In this document: positions 1 to 13,983 of the stretch, piece by piece
Layout of the letters: the number at the start of each line of letters is the position of its first letter
How positions within the stretch are numbered: the first letter of the stretch is position 1
NCBI RefSeq assembly: GCF_042453785.1
Contig: NC_091670.1
Coordinates: 3,619,501 to 3,683,500 of the forward strand
DNA from: Malus domestica
Taxonomy: Eukaryota > Streptophyta > Magnoliopsida > Rosales > Rosaceae
Length of the DNA: 64,000 bases
Reading direction: 5' to 3'
Made by a program: the position numbers and the translations under genes
Notes under the pieces: generated by a model
Databases searched by the model: none
Seen by the model: the letters and a program-made list of their open reading frames with translations, nothing else
Told to the model about the DNA's origin: nothing

Positions 1-302
1 TGTTATGCTTTGCTGTTAATTCCACTTTTTAGATTTTGTAAGATATCCTATGTACATGCATCGGTTTCCAATTTCATCAGGTGTGTTGCTTCGCATGCTT
101 TTCTTCTTCTTTTGTTTGGTTTTGATTCCGAAATGTTGAATTTGAAGGATGTATGTCCTCTTTGATCCAAAATATTAAATAAGATAAATATTGTATGTTC
201 TCTGTGCATGTGTTCAAGCCACTGCTAGATTAATAATAACCGATTCACCATCATCAGTTCGATTTTAAATATCTTTGATTATTTTGCTTTCATTACTTGC
301 AG

Positions 303-368
303 GAGGGTGCTCTGACTGCTGATCAGCTTGTCGAACGAATAGAAACTACTTTGAAAGTTAGGAAGTAG
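303..368 (+). CDS. Last exon of an unidentified upstream gene (C-terminus only)
   Basis: A clean acceptor (pyrimidine-rich stretch ending TTGCAG at 302) is followed by 21 sense codons and TAG at 366-368. The peptide begins EGALTADQLVERI and ends LKVRK; it is acidic and helix-prone, as expected of a protein C-terminus. The exon lies on the + strand and converges on the minus-strand gene to its right. The upstream exons must lie left of position 1, or partly in 1-80, where I could not define an exon. I do not recognise the family. The acceptor, open frame and stop are seen in the sequence; that it is a real gene end is inferred. Confidence 0.5.
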   Translation, partial: EGALTADQLVERIETTLKVRK

Positions 369-1409
369 CGGGTGAGCTCTATAATATTCACGAGTTGAGA
401 AAACTCTTATAGCAAGCTGTTCTTTCTCTGCTTCCCCCTCCCCATTTTCAAACCTTTCCCTTTTCTTCACTCTTCTTTTATTGGTCCAGCTTCTCAGGTT
501 GAACCGAATCGATTCAGCCGCATCTGAGGGGATATGGATGAAATTTATTAATTGCCTTCGGGACATTCATTTCATATGTGATGAAATTTATTCTAGGCTT
601 GTTTAGTTTGGCACGGTTGGAGCTTGAATTGGACATTCAGTTACTGCTTGCTTTGATACCATGTCAAAATTAGTGTCACTAATTAACAATGGCATATCAA
701 ATAAAGGTCGTACCCAGTGCACAAGGCTCCCGCTTTACGCAGGGTTTGGGAGAGGTGAATGTCGGCTAGCCTTACCCCCATTTTATGAAGAGGCTGCTCC
801 CAAGTCTCGAACCCGAGACCTACCGTTCATGGGCGAAGACACTTGCCATCGCACCAAGTGCGACCTCTTTAACAATGGCATATCAAATGAAGAAATTATT
901 TCGGCATGCCTCCTTTCAATTTTGCATTCTCCTGTTTACTTCACAAGCGCACGAGTCAATTGTAGTAAAGATGTGCAATACGAAATCAAATTCACTGGGA
1001 TCGATTGAATCCTATAAGTATTATTTTAATGTACCAAAGATTTGATTTGTATTGAACTAATATTTTATTAAGCGACTACCCAACTAACAAATATTTGATA
1101 CCGCTACTCGTACCGAATGCTTGGAAAATTTTCGATTTTGGTTACCGGTTCGGTATTGTCAGTTCAGATTTTTATTTCGGCTCACGTTGGAAACAAATGA
1201 AAGACGAAGTTGAGGCCACAGTCGAATTAAAGAACCAAAATTGTCATCTCCTGATGCATACCTGTTTCTGTTTGTGTCAAAAATACATCGTCATCGACGC
1301 AATGAATGTTCAAACAGTTGCATACATGACAAATTTTGGTTCTTTAAGGTACCTTAAAGTGACTTCTTACTGAATGTTACAATAGTTGCATACATGACCG
1401 TCACTAACG
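369..1409. other. Intergenic stretch between two convergent gene ends, with one SINE
   Basis: This holds the 3' ends of the + strand gene on the left and of the minus-strand NAT10 gene on the right. Apart from the SINE at 703-868 I see no coding signal. The ORFs here are short and cover the SINE or AT-rich DNA. Confidence 0.6.
703..868 (-). mobile_element. tRNA-derived SINE with 20-bp target-site duplication
   Basis: The 166-bp body reads on the minus strand with an A-box-like TGGTGCGATGG and a B-box GGGTTCGAGAC, the internal pol III promoter of tRNA-derived SINEs. It is flanked by a perfect 20-bp direct repeat at 683-702 and 869-888, the signature of LINE-assisted insertion. The perfect repeat suggests a fairly young insertion. 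The 3' half of the same family recurs at 3870-3956. Confidence 0.85.
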
Positions 1410-4400
1410 TCAATGTTTCTTCTTTTTGTTGGACTTTGAGCTGGAGCCATGCTCATTTTTACGTCGCTTTTCCCCGCTCTTGTGACTCTCTCTCTCTTTT
1501 CCCTTATCCGTTTTGTTTCTACTTGATTTCACACTAACGAGACCACCAGCTGGTAAGTTTACACCGCCATTCTGTAATGCATTCTTAAAGTCTGCATCTC
1601 TGTCCCCAATCGCATACTGCTGAAGCAACTTGGGATCTAATGATCCGTCTGTGTTGGATCTCACCCCGTCCTGTATGTGCGAAGTCAAGTCAGCCCAACT
1701 CTTGGAATCCAGAACGCAGGAAAGAGAGGTAGGTCGGGTAACAGGGAAGGTAAGGAAGGAAAAAAGCATACCTCAACTTTTCTTGCAGCATCATTGAGAT
1801 CATCATCAACAGAGATTTTGTGAGGTTCCAAGAGAGTCTGAACCAAAAGTTTCGAATCAGAGTGGAGTTACAACTTAGGCAGAAGAAAAGCACAATAGCA
1901 TACATACATGCACACAAATTTTATAATGTAATAGACGATGTTAAGCTTGCATTAAACAACTTCTGTTGCAAAGCTTTGCTTGACTGATCAAATAAATAGG
2001 CATATTGCTGCTAGAAACTACAACAGAGTTTATGTTTCCATTCTCATTCTCATTGGGATGTAATAGTAATCTTACACCTGCTGGCGATAAAAGATGGTTA
2101 TAGATAAGGTAATGAACCAAACTACCGCTTGCATGCTGCTAAATGAAGCTCAGCACAAGCTCGTTCAAGGTACCCAAATAAGCTAAACGAGCCAAGCATC
2201 CAATCCACGATTGTCATGGTCAGCTCTTTAGGCTCACAAGCAAATCATCCATATCAACAGGCAATATCTGTGCAGTAGTCCCACATTGCATACAAAACAA
2301 AGTTGCCTACCTTTTATTAATTTCTTGTTCTCAAGGATGATGAGGTCAACCAAGCCCTATCAAGCCAGTTGCAAAGCCTCACGTGTCATGTGTGCAGGAG
2401 TTGAGCTCGAGACTAACTAAAGCCTAGTTATGCGCAAAATATATATATAAAATAACTTTTATCATCTTGCAATATATTTTTAAAAAGAACTTCTCCTGTG
2501 AAGATCTTTACATTCATAATGGAAAGATGTTGTAGTGCATATTGAAATTCCGTACAACTTAATAGACTTGTTGGAATTATGAAATCTCTCTATATGTAAA
2601 ATAATTGTATCTGGTGGAGATTGTATGCAAAAGAAACGTGATAGTGTAAACTTAATGATGACATATCAAACAAAATAGTTCAGGTGCAGAGAGAATTGCT
2701 TTCACCAGAAACACGTCAGTATCATATTGTTAAGCCTACGAGAATCATAAAACATTCTACGACGTGAAAAGAAATAGAAACCACCAACTTGTCATGTATT
2801 TTCCACAAGAAAGAAAAAGGTTACTGCTTTGCTGAACTTACTTCTTTTGGTTTAGGCAAGGTTGACTCGAGGCCCTCAGATGCAATAGCATATAGATATT
2901 TGTGAAACTTTTTCATAACTTTTATAAAGAGAGACAATATTTGCTGCCTTTCCAATTTCATCAACCCCTGGAAAACATGAACGTAAGTAAAAATTTACAC
3001 CTGATAAGAATGAAATAAAGGGTACAAATGACGCCACCAAGCAGTGTTTTGTCTTTGCAAGTGAGTTTGAGTGCACGCTCGCATCTATGTGACTGGCATA
3101 GCCAAGCAAACCATAAGAGCAACAAGCAGAGAAACATACCTCAATATAGGAGATATCTTGATTTTGTAAGCCAATGCAGAGCAATATGGAAGCCTGGGCA
3201 CCTGTCAATGTCACTGGAAGCTTCTCTTGGAAATACAGATGTGAAAGCGTTGGAACAAGATCCAAAATCTGTAAAACAAAAACATAAGTTTGACATATGC
3301 ATAAACAAACAATAACTAGAATACCAGAGGATCTCCGTTTATAAAATAACACTTCATTTCCAAATGGACCCCAGGGTTTAAACTGTAATTTTAAAAAACA
3401 ATTCTCGGGTGATTTAGTATGGTGGATAGTTGAGGATGAAAATGCAATAATCTATGCCTAACCGGAGGAAGACATATTGACACATTCAAACTGGCTGTTT
3501 TTCGGAAAAAGAGAAGGAAGCAAATAATCCACTCAAAACCATAATCAACACAAATAGACCAACACGGCCATTGATCATGGCTGCACTGCACCTTCCTGAG
3601 AGCCTCACAACAAATGGGTTCACTTCCTTCAGGGGAATACCCACGAGGGGTTTAGGGTGGGAAGGGAAAAGGAGGGGTCTAATAGCCTAACCGTTATTGA
3701 TTTCATCTTTTCAAGCAACTCTCTCATCTTCTTATGTAACACAGAGAACGGGATGAAACATCGGCCACAGAATTCTAAACACAACTTTAAACAAATCCCC
3801 CTCTCTAACAAGCAATTTTGAACTTTATGTAACACAGAGCATGGGATGAAACATCGACCACAAAATCCTAAATGGGGGTAAGGCTAGCCGACATTCACCT
3901 CTCCCAGACCCTGCGTAAAGCGGGAGCCTTGTGCACTGGGTACGACCTTTTTTTTTAATGTTTTATTTTTGGGACTTCCCAACTGAACAGATATATACAC
4001 ATAGATAAATAACTGAACACAAAATGTCCTAATAGTTCACTTTGAAAAAGATTATCCATAAAACATAAACATTGCAAGAGTAATTTGTATCACAATCATG
4101 TTATCAGATTGTCCATAGTAAGAAAACAAACATTCCAGCACTGTCAATTATCGTAATCACATAATCATGTTGTCAAATTGAGATGATAATTCTATCACAA
4201 AGGAACACAATTTTTTTTTTTTTGTCAAACGATAGATTTTGTTAGATAAGATGTTAGATTAGCCACCGACGGAGTTCGAACCCATGCTGTCATGCAAGGG
4301 CTCAACTCCTTTCCACCACTGTGGTAAAGGGCCACTTGCGAATACAAATTTTCTTTTGTAATGCAAATATTACTTTTACCTTTTTAATAAAGGAAAGCAT

Positions 4401-7400
4401 ATTTTGTTTTGTAACGCAAATATTTAATTTTTTCTAAAGGGAAAGTATATTTTGTTTTGTAATGCAAACATTACTTTTTTTCTACTATGAATGTACGGAA
4501 TCAATTGGTAATCCTAAGACAAAAATCCCAAAACAGTACATATCACTATGATGGGCAAGTCGGCAATCAACCATTGTTCAGAGAACTTACCATATGAAAG
4601 TCAGCAAGACTGCTGGTGTAGGCCTGTAGTCGTTTCATATCATAAGGTGAAAGTAAGTCTGTGATTGACTGTAAGAATCCATCTGCGGTAGACGATTTGG
4701 GTTCTAGATCCTTGTAATTGATCTTAGGATCTAAGATGCTGGATAATTACAAGTTAGTATGAGCACTTGAGCAATAAGCACTTATCTGAAGGAAACTTTT
4801 AACAGTACCTCATAGCAAGCCTATAATCCATCGTACGAAAACTATAACCCAATAGTCTCAAAAATCTTCTCCTGAAATCTGGGGTAGCCAACAAATAATC
4901 AAGCTGTGGACTGAGGTACAAAAAATCTGCAAAAATCTAAATAGAACAGAGGTTCTTCTAAGAAAAATGGGCCCACCTAGGTAGAATGGACGAAAATCAC
5001 TGGTTTCAAGTTCATCATTCTTCAAAGATTTGAGGACCATACATGTATGCTCCCCCGTCACAGCACTCTATTACATTGAAAAGAAGTGCAAAATTATTGT
5101 TTAATCAATCATTCATTCACAAATGATAATATTCAAAAAACAGTTAAAAGGATAAATGATTCAGTGTCGGGAGGGGAATCCATCTTAACTGGAATATGTC
5201 CAATATAGAATGGAGCAAACTTATGTTTCCACCAAAACCGGAAAAGGTCCAATGTAAGCCCAAAGGAGACACCAATATAATGGAGTTTCTCTGGTCGCCT
5301 TTCACGAAGATGAACGAGCAAATGAGGAAGATCTGTTCTAGGTTTTATACTTTCTTCCAGCAATGAAACCTACAAGTAATAGACATAGGTATCATTCAGA
5401 TAACAATATCAAGGCACAGGAGGCATGTTGATTAATGCCAAACAAACAGACCAATACATGATATACTTTGATATCACTATGATTAAAATTAACACGACAA
5501 ATGATCATTCACAAAAGTTTGTTCAAATTATATTCAAACACAGATATTTTTTACCAACTCAAACAGGACGAAGTTTAACCAACTCAAACACTTCGAACAA
5601 GCATTGCATTTACCATAGACCTCTGGCTTACAAAACTGTCATCCAATGGTAGTTTTCAATAATATGTAGAATAGTCTCATATAAGCAGTTCTCCAACCTG
5701 TTAATTATAAATATTTAAAAAAAAAAAAAAACAAAGCACCAAAGAAACTATGCTGAGTGATTGTAGTTGACCTTCTCAGCAGCTTCTGTGACTTTGAGTG
5801 GTGGAGTCTCAACAACATCTTCAACGTCCAGTTCAGAAATAGGAGCAAACTGTCCTTCATAGTACCTGAGGAGAAATAAATCCTTAAAACTCCCATTTTT
5901 TCAAATACAAAAGCATAAATGTGAAGCATCAACTTTTAGAACCAAAGAGATTCAGTGAAATGTTAGTATAGAAACTTTTTATCTCAATAAGGAAGTACTT
6001 ATGAGTTCCATTATACAAGAGCAATGCATTACACATATTACATACATTCCTTATGTCTAGATCCCCAACAAGAGCAATCCAATGTCACCCACATAGCACA
6101 TAATACATACCAGAGGTATCACTAGAATGTCCACATCAGCCACTCCTTATATCTGTGTCCCCAACAACATTTGCAGTAATAAGTAGATGGACTTATGAGC
6201 CCAAGGAATAACAGACATGTTTGGGTTGAGAGATAAAAAGAAGTTCAAGAAAAAATCTAGGACCAAAAGTACACAAGGTCAGAATCAATGTATGACCTAT
6301 CTAAAAAGGTAGAATGATCAATAATGAAGGTCTATCTTTAAATTATCATCCTAAAAATGCTGCTAGTTATGTTTGTTTGTAGTCTTTTCTCTGCTGGAAA
6401 CCTGGAAACTTCAATTACTAAGAAAATTTCCAATCATCGTTTAAACATACAAGTATAAGCTCAACTGTTGGCACTGCGAAATCTTGGCCATCGTTTGGAT
6501 AGAAATAAAATAGAGTTTCTCAAGAATAATAGGGATGAGATGGATTTTCTTCAGGATAGCAACTTCCTAGATGTGTTCATAGATCTATTGTCAAAGTAAT
6601 TCGGAACATGCCCGTGGTTTGGTTTCTCCAGACGGGCGGGTTATAATTTTCAATGTAACTGTTCTGAAGTAAGTTCTTGTTGGACTCCTTTTCTTTTCGA
6701 TGGACAACTTTTCCTTTCCTTTGAGAAATTCGGAAATTAGCCTTGCTCTACTGAATTTTTCCTACCTCTTAGAAATATAACCCAAACTTAGATGAAAAAG
6801 ACATAAGTTCCCCAACATAACCCCTCACCAACTCTGATACTCTAAACCTTTCCGTCTCCAACATAACCTTGTTTTAATATGGTATCACTTATAATCCTCT
6901 ATATCTTTCCACTTATTTCTTCAACTACCATCATATGACTGGAGAGATCTTTTGTGAGAAAGCCATCTGCACATCAAAGTTGAAATCATAGATACACAAA
7001 TGGTGAAACTAGAAGCATGACCCATGTTCCAAATTCAACTGATCATTTTCCTGCACAAACATGGTATGTGTTCTATAGCTTTCAAACCAAGTGAACTGAA
7101 AGCATGAAACTCACATTTCTAGTTGTGACCTTACATACCCAAGTATTATTTTAAAATACATAGATAAATGGTTGGTTTTGTAATCGCAATACACATTAGA
7201 AAGCAATCTGAAGCATTGATTGAGGCCGAGAATCTTCAATCTTGTCATTCAAAGTGTAGACATATTGGGCTAAAAGAATCACTCAGTCAATTTTTCTCAA
7301 CACCTTAGTCATCCATGCACACATCCGGATCATGTGTGTGATCTACAAAAATCTTTAGGCAGCAGTAACTGAAAGAGGAGCATACCTTGTCAATAGTTCC

Positions 7401-8326
7401 ACTGCTTGTGATCCATATCCAATCTACAACAAACAAAGAAAATTAAATTACCATTTCAACAAAATTCTGGTGATACATATGGCTTTGGGAACCATAAAAG
7501 AGAGAATACCTTCATGGCACTGGGATGTGTAGCAATTCGTACAATCCGAGCACCTGAGAGACTGGGAAAAACAGTGTCCTGAAATTGCTCACAGAATTTC
7601 CATGGTATCTGGTCACCAGAGGGCTGATGACCATCGCTTAAACTTTTCATTGCAGAGTCACGAGAAATCTTTCCCTCAAGGCATACCTAAGAGCAAAATT
7701 ATAGAACATAAAATGTTGAGCATCAAAGAATTTTTGTTTTATAGAAGATGAAGTATATGTTAAAAGTTCGTCCTTTCTTGTTATTTCACATAAAGTATAG
7801 TTATAAATAAATAAAAACCCAATAAAATTTTGGGTATGCGTAGACAAATTTTGAATTCAAATTGAAACACTAAAAGAAATAACAGTCCTGAACGAGGGGA
7901 AGACAGACAAACCTGAATGACGCACAAAATATCAGGAAGCTGATTTTTTGACTCATCAACAGGGCCTGCACGTGCAAATTATAATTAAGTCCAGCCAATA
8001 TTGACAAAAGAAGAAAGACCAGTTCTAACGGTAGCATATATACCAAGTAGTACAAACAAGTGGTGAGCTGGGGCATCAGCCATTAGTTGCAAATCATTTG
8101 GAGAATTTTTGTAGTGGGAGGCAACATATAGAGCCATCATTCGCTGCAAATATTAGAATATGTAAGTTTATTAACATGAAAATGAGAATCAGCAGTCAAC
8201 ATTACTTGAACATGTAGTTACCTGTAAGAACAACTCGCTATCTTTATGATATGAAAACAGTGTATCACGGTTAACGTAGTACAGATCGCACTCACTTGGT
8301 GCAGGTAACCTAGTAGTGAAGAGAGA

Positions 8327-8363
<37 letters not shown>

Positions 8364-10171
8364 ATTAATAAAGGCAATGGTTATAATGGAGATGGTACCA
8401 CCTTCCTCAGTTTTGAATTTCTAAGCATAGTTGTTTTTACCCGTTAAGTTTAGGGATATAATTTGTGATATCCAAGCAAAGTAAACCATGAAGCCAGGAT
8501 TCAATCGGATCACCAGAAGCATATCTGATAGATTCTTTCAGTTCTATCTTTTTGAAAAGCCGACCTACAATAAGGGACATTCATCAATTCAGAAAATTGT
8601 CCAAAGATCACAAAATAGTTTTAAAATGATTATATTAATTACTCACTCGCAAGAGCCAACCGTTCGAATATTTAAGAAACAATAATGTTAGCAAATGTGT
8701 AGAGTTTTAATTCTAGAGAAAGAAAAAAAAGAAAAAAAAAAGAACCACCAGTAACCTAGTTTCTTACCCTGCAAATTCTAGCTAATTTAACTCTAATTTA
8801 ATTCTAATTTGCCAAACCCTCACTGGTACAAGGGATTCTGTGCAAATTTCAAACATAAAAATTTGAAAATAAATTCAAAATTTGGAGGGATTGGAGATTT
8901 TGATCAACCCCATTTAAAAGCTGTCAAGATGAAAATACAAAACACGTCCGATGAAGGATAAGCATACCAGATACAGGCCCTTTAGCAGACGTTTGGCTCT
9001 GCTCTTCCAATTGCTGTAGAAGCTTTAGGGACAAAGACCGACCGGTACCTTCATAGCTTTCAGTGTAAAAGAATGCCCCTTAGTATTTAAATAGCACATA
9101 GATTTTTTTGCCCGAAAATTGCGTTCAGAGTTAAACAGTTAAACTTATAAATAGAAACACATCAAGCATGAGTAAAGGAAAAGTGGAAACAGTTCACAAA
9201 AAGTGAAAGATCTTTCATGAGACTGTTACATCCAACATAAAGAACACATGATAAGAATACACGACATGAAGGAAGAACATGGAAGACTCTTACCCATTAA
9301 CAGTAGATGAAAGGAAGACCAGATAAGGACCAAGCAAAGACTTCACCACTGGTAGTGGAATAGCAGCTGCTTCATCAACAACCAACAGTTCAACTTGGGA
9401 AAGCTTTTCATGCTCATGTGGCCGTATATACTGCAAGGACAAGTAACAAAAGTCAAAAACAGCTAGCCCCCCATAAGCAATGAGTAGTACCAAGTTCTTT
9501 CTTTTAGGCTACATGAGGTATAAAGGTCTTGAGCACATCACACTCTCACAGGCATGTTGAGTGACTCTATACCATAGATGCTGGATGATTGCCAGGAAAA
9601 TACCTTAGGTTGACCAAAAACGTTGGTGTTTCAGGAACATGGTTTTAGAATCAAGCTTCAGTAATTACAAACCATCTAAATTGTGTTCAATATGCTCACG
9701 CCAATAACAAAAATGATGCACATGCACTTGGGCACAAGTACAATAAAAATTTTAGAAAAGTCCAGAAAAGATAACCACTAATCATATATGAGGGCATACA
9801 CAACCCATGACATTTGATGGGCAAAAGGTGAACAAACTCATGGCAATAGTGATGCGGCTATCCAATAGAAAAGTATTCTCTTTTACAACTTGGTTATCAC
9901 CTTTTCATGAATAATAATTCCTCCATGTATTTGTGTTTTTACATCAACTGACTAATCAAAATTTGTATTGCTATTTTTTTTATAGAAAAAGAGATTTTAT
10001 TAAACAGCTAAAAAAATGTACAACACTCAGTGAACCAGAAGTCCACCATCAAAACGAAACAGCCCTAACAAATGCCTCAACATTCACCTCCATCATTATA
10101 AAACAGATCTACAACTATCTCACTGCAACTCCCCAATCTAACAAAATTACTGAAAATGAAATATCCGAATT

Positions 10172-10220
<49 letters not shown>

Positions 10221-13200
10221 CCATAATAATGCCCAACTCTTTCCCAAGAATTCTTTTGTAAATCCCCACAGTAGTTCTCAATGATTCTTCTATTGCTCTG
10301 CAATGAGCTAAGTTGGGATGTACATAAACCCTAAAATTTTGAAAGGTTGAAAATTAACATAGAAGGATTTGCTTCAGAATCAACTAGGATAGAACTGGGC
10401 ATATATATAGAGAGTAGACATTGTAGCACTTTCAGGGTATGGAATCCAAAAGGAAAGATAAGACCACAAAAATTCTCACTCATCTTATTTTGCTTTCGTA
10501 CTAAGAATAAGTTATAGATACACTTCCCACTGGCCCATCCTACTTCAATATAGAAAGTAGATTACATCCTGATAATAAGGAAGCGAATACTCCTAGTTTT
10601 ATATCAATATTGGGCACACATTAAGAGTTCATCAATATGGAGTACTAACATTTGCATGTGAGTCATTACATGAAACTGTATTAACATAGTTACTACCCAG
10701 ATTACGGCATTATTCTAACACCTGCTAACACAGCATACTACACATGTAACCAAATGTCCATAAAATTTTACCTGAATTGTTTGTCTGTGCTGCTTGTATA
10801 TATTGATCTGTACAGTTGCTTTCTTCAACGAAGGGTCACTACTTTTCTGTACATCATAATCTATATGTTCCTGTAAACATAGGTTACAATAGTAAGCTCA
10901 AATACTAGTGCGTTTGAAATAAATGATTGAAAAATGAAGAAAAGGATTGACCATATAACAATTGATGAAAGAATAGATGTAGTTCACAGAATAAAACATT
11001 CAAACACCAAAATGCGTGATAATTAAACAATTTCACTATAAAAGCTATTAACTTAGCGGGAAAAAAATTTAAATTTATCAACATTTGAATCATAACTAAA
11101 CCGGTGAAGATAAAGAATCTACAATTTTCTTATCAATCAACTTTTCAGAATATTCATTCCTCATTAGAACCTTGAACTGACAATGTGGTTGAGTCATATA
11201 AGATGAGTTAAAAAGCTAGGCCCCCATAGAGTGCAGACTTATGTAGAGTTGATAATCCATAGGAAAACTAATACTTGTCAAATGCTCCTAACAACTCTAT
11301 CCTTCCATATCTCCTAGCTGGAGTGTGGAAAGGAAAGGAGAGTATTGATCATATATGTTTGCATTACCCTTTTCAATTAGCAACTCTTGTCACAAATGTT
11401 TAGAGTAGCGTATGTTCTAAGATATTGTTATTTGCTAATCGTCGAGGATTATTTGGGAGTTAAATCTCACAAGAAGGCGCATAACGTAGAGGAAAGTGGA
11501 TTTTTAATTAATAAGAATTAGATTTTTGACAAGACTGCTAAAGATCACATTAGAACCACCCGCAGGAATACAAAATGACATACCTTATAGTCCAGTTGAT
11601 CAAAACCTTTGCAAACAAATTCGAACAAGGTTCTTAAGTTCTCAGGGCTGGGTGCAGTTACAAAGATATTTGAATACCTGTGAAGATATATTTGTATCGT
11701 CAAAACATAGTACATTAATATGAGTGTAAACATCTACGCATACACAAAAACAGTTTTAATACATTGTAAAAGGCATACTACCCTGAAGCAATAGCTCCCG
11801 AAATCGCCAAACCAAGTGCAGCCGATTTTCCACGGCCTCGAGCAGCAAGCAAGGCAACAGTACTTCGGAGTGTCTTGTCCAAGATTGCATCAAGAAATGT
11901 AGCAACAGCATTTCCCTGTTGAAACATTTACCAACTCAAACTATGAGTCATATTAGTAAATCACATGATAGAGACTTAAAAACTAATACAAATCAGAGAG
12001 AAGACCTACCTGGTCCAACGTACAACATTTCTTTATTAAAGGGCCAACTGGAAAGGCATCACTCAGTTGCTCTTTTAAATCCTTCAATTCCGTTTGTGCC
12101 TCTGATATCCCTTCAGAGTCCTTCAATCATGATCAGAAGACAAAAAAAAAGTTGTCAAAGCTTCATTCACCAACAGTATTTTTCTTATAAGGTATTGAAC
12201 AATGGTATCACGAACTCCTAAAAACTATCCTAATAACCATTGAGCTTAAACATATACAGACAAAACTATTTTTATTCTTTTTTCAACCTGTCATAAGATG
12301 CTACAAAAATAAAGCATGCCTCGGTTTATCAGTTCCTTCAATTTAAGATGCCAAAAGGTTACCTCTTTAACTGGAACCGGGGTAATTGACCTCATATGAG
12401 ATGAAATTGGTAAAATATTCAGCTCATCATCCATGACTACACATGATTTGCAGGACGCAAGCGATAATAAGAAACGCTCGTTAAAACGCCCAGTAGCCTT
12501 AGAATGGGATTCAGTTCGAAACCTATCGTGAACATCCTGAAATCAAGAGGCAGTGATGAGACACAGATATTTCGTATTTGAGAGAACGAAAAACAGTGTT
12601 GCAAATAAAACATGACATGAAGGAATTGCTATCAAATATAGTATGTGGTGAATGGCTATTGCTATATTTGTTCAAAGTACATAATGCAGTACAACTCGAA
12701 ACTACTTCAACAAGTAAAACAATATTATGAGGAAATCCTAGTTGTTTTCTTCTTCTTTTTTGCAGTAGAATATGAAAAGAAACAACTAGCCTACTTAGGT
12801 CGAACTGGGAAACGTATATGTCTAGCAGCATTCTCTTAAAGAAAGTCAAGCAATTCAATAAACAAAAAGTTTTCTTGTAGCCAAGCAAATCATTACAAAT
12901 AAACTGGGAAACTTTTACATGGCTAGTTTTCCAGATTTAGCATCATATAATAAGCATAACCATGCCGGCCTAAAAACTAAGCATTATTAGTGTGCATGCG
13001 TAAGAGAAAGATATTATTATATGCATACCATAACCATGGTGTAGAGGTTGGTGAGTGAGGTTAGAGAACGAAGCAACAATATGACTAGTCCACCTCCCTC
13101 GACTGTCTCTATCGTTCTTGCTAGTAGATTTGGAGTCAAGGCCTCGAAATCCTTAACGCAGCAGAAAAAAGATCAAACTTCATCTTGAAACTTTAATTAA

Positions 13201-13968
13201 TTATAAAAAGGGAGTCGTCGGCTAAACCAGAAAAGTTGGTATAAGTTCTAAGTTACCTGAAGTATACACATTCCAAAGGTATTACCAAGAATTCTTTCTG
13301 AATCCTTGTACAGGCAATAAGTCAATCCCCCACTTTCAACAAAAAGTGAGAAAGGATCAACTTTCTCGGGATCAAGCAGCCCCCTCTGCATCATCTTTTT
13401 TACCTGCTTAGCACGTTTTTTCTTGTGACTGCATCAATCAAATAGTCAAACGAAACGAATCAATACTTTTTAAACAAAATTCCGCGTTATAACAAGGTAA
13501 AGAAAGAAAGGAAGATAAAATAAACCAACCTGCTGAGCTCAAGCTTGTCCTTGTAGCACCACAAGACGGTCGGACGCGATTTTTTTACTTCATTGCTTAG
13601 CATATAATGAAGATTCACTATCTGAAGACCATATAAATTTCAATAAAAGTTAGCCAGTTTCGTCAGAACTGGTTTTCGGTTAAATTTCGATAAAATTTCT
13701 TTGTTTGAGGTTTTTAGTATTACTCAGTGAGTATAATTTGCAGCTGAAAAAACAAAACAAAAAGCTGTAAAATTGGTACAATTTGCTGCCCAATTCAATT
13801 CATTGCAATAACTCCTCAATCCAAGAGGAATAGCAAATAGGGAATAGAAGAAGTTAGGAGTACCTGGTCACGGGACTTGTCGCCGACGATGACGAACATG
13901 GAGCGGTGCCGGTTTTTGACGCCATTGCTTATTAGGGTCCGGATGCGTTCGTCCACCTTCTTCCTCAT
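1410..13968 (-). CDS. NAT10: RNA cytidine acetyltransferase (NAT10/Kre33/TmcA family), 26 exons
   Basis: This nucleolar enzyme makes N4-acetylcytidine in 18S rRNA and tRNA, using ATP and acetyl-CoA, and is needed for small-subunit ribosome biogenesis (family knowledge). My minus-strand exons, 5' to 3' (+ coordinates): 13864-13968, 13530-13621, 13257-13428, 13029-13151, 12363-12536, 12010-12120, 11782-11915, 11584-11677, 10772-10870, 9294-9430, 8968-9056, 8441-8564, 8222-8309, 8044-8143, 7913-7965, 7510-7686, 7386-7423, 5772-5865, 5190-5369, 4977-5067, 4809-4878, 4591-4738, 3140-3268, 2842-2967, 1772-1837, 1410-1670. They sum to 3075 nt (1024 aa), close to plant homologues, and all junctions use GT/AG. 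Visible landmarks are the Walker A ARGRGKS (~284-290), Walker B VVDEAAAIP (~385-393), GNAT motif RIATHPSAMKIGYG (~615-628), and a Lys-rich C-terminus typical of nucleolar targeting. The start is the first in-frame ATG. No frame breaks seen. Confidence 0.95.
1838..2841 (-). other. NAT10 intron 24 (1.0 kb), nothing else seen
   Basis: AT-rich intron between the exons at 1772-1837 and 2842-2967. I see no repeat or RNA gene in it. Confidence 0.7.
3870..3956 (+). mobile_element. 5'-truncated SINE, same family as the one at 703-868
   Basis: It matches the 3' half of the SINE at 703-868 (shared GGGGGTAAGGCTAGCCGACA and GGTACGACC) in the opposite orientation and ends in a run of T. The tRNA-like 5' half with the A and B boxes is missing, consistent with 5' truncation. 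Confidence 0.8.
4208..4345 (-). mobile_element. Second tRNA-derived SINE-like element in NAT10 intron 22
   Basis: Reading on the minus strand there is an A-box-like segment (TTTACCACAGTGG), then the B-box GGGTTCGAACTCC, then a tail ending in poly-A (poly-T at 4209-4222 on the + strand). Family unknown to me; I did not find a convincing target duplication. Confidence 0.6.
5866..7385 (-). other. NAT10 intron 17 (1.5 kb), nothing else seen
   Basis: The longest intron of the gene. AT-rich; I recognise no element or coding segment. Confidence 0.65.
8331..8360. repeat. (AG)n microsatellite in NAT10 intron 12
   Basis: About 15 uninterrupted AG dinucleotides, likely to vary in length between individuals. 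Confidence 0.95.
9431..10771 (-). other. NAT10 intron 9 (1.34 kb) with a long (GA)n tract
   Basis: The intron includes a segment at about 9970-10320 denser in C than its surroundings, possibly a decayed mobile element, and the microsatellite at 10176-10219. Nothing in it looks coding. Confidence 0.6.
10176..10219. repeat. (GA)n microsatellite
   Basis: About 22 GA dinucleotides in NAT10 intron 9. Short ORFs reading Arg-Glu or Ser-Leu repeats across it are artefacts. Confidence 0.95.
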
Positions 13969-13983
13969 TTTCTCTCTCTGCAA

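Larger units (their letters stand above)
3269..4590 (-). other. NAT10 intron 22 (1.3 kb) carrying SINE remnants
   Basis: The intron contains a partial direct repeat (about 3734-3784 and 3825-3871, sharing ATGTAACACAGAG and GGGATGAAACATCG), a 5'-truncated SINE (3870-3956) and a second SINE-like unit (about 4208-4345). No coding signal is seen. Confidence 0.7.

Noticed and set aside
661..1008. 115-codon ORF
   Set aside because: It reads straight through a SINE and its target duplications.
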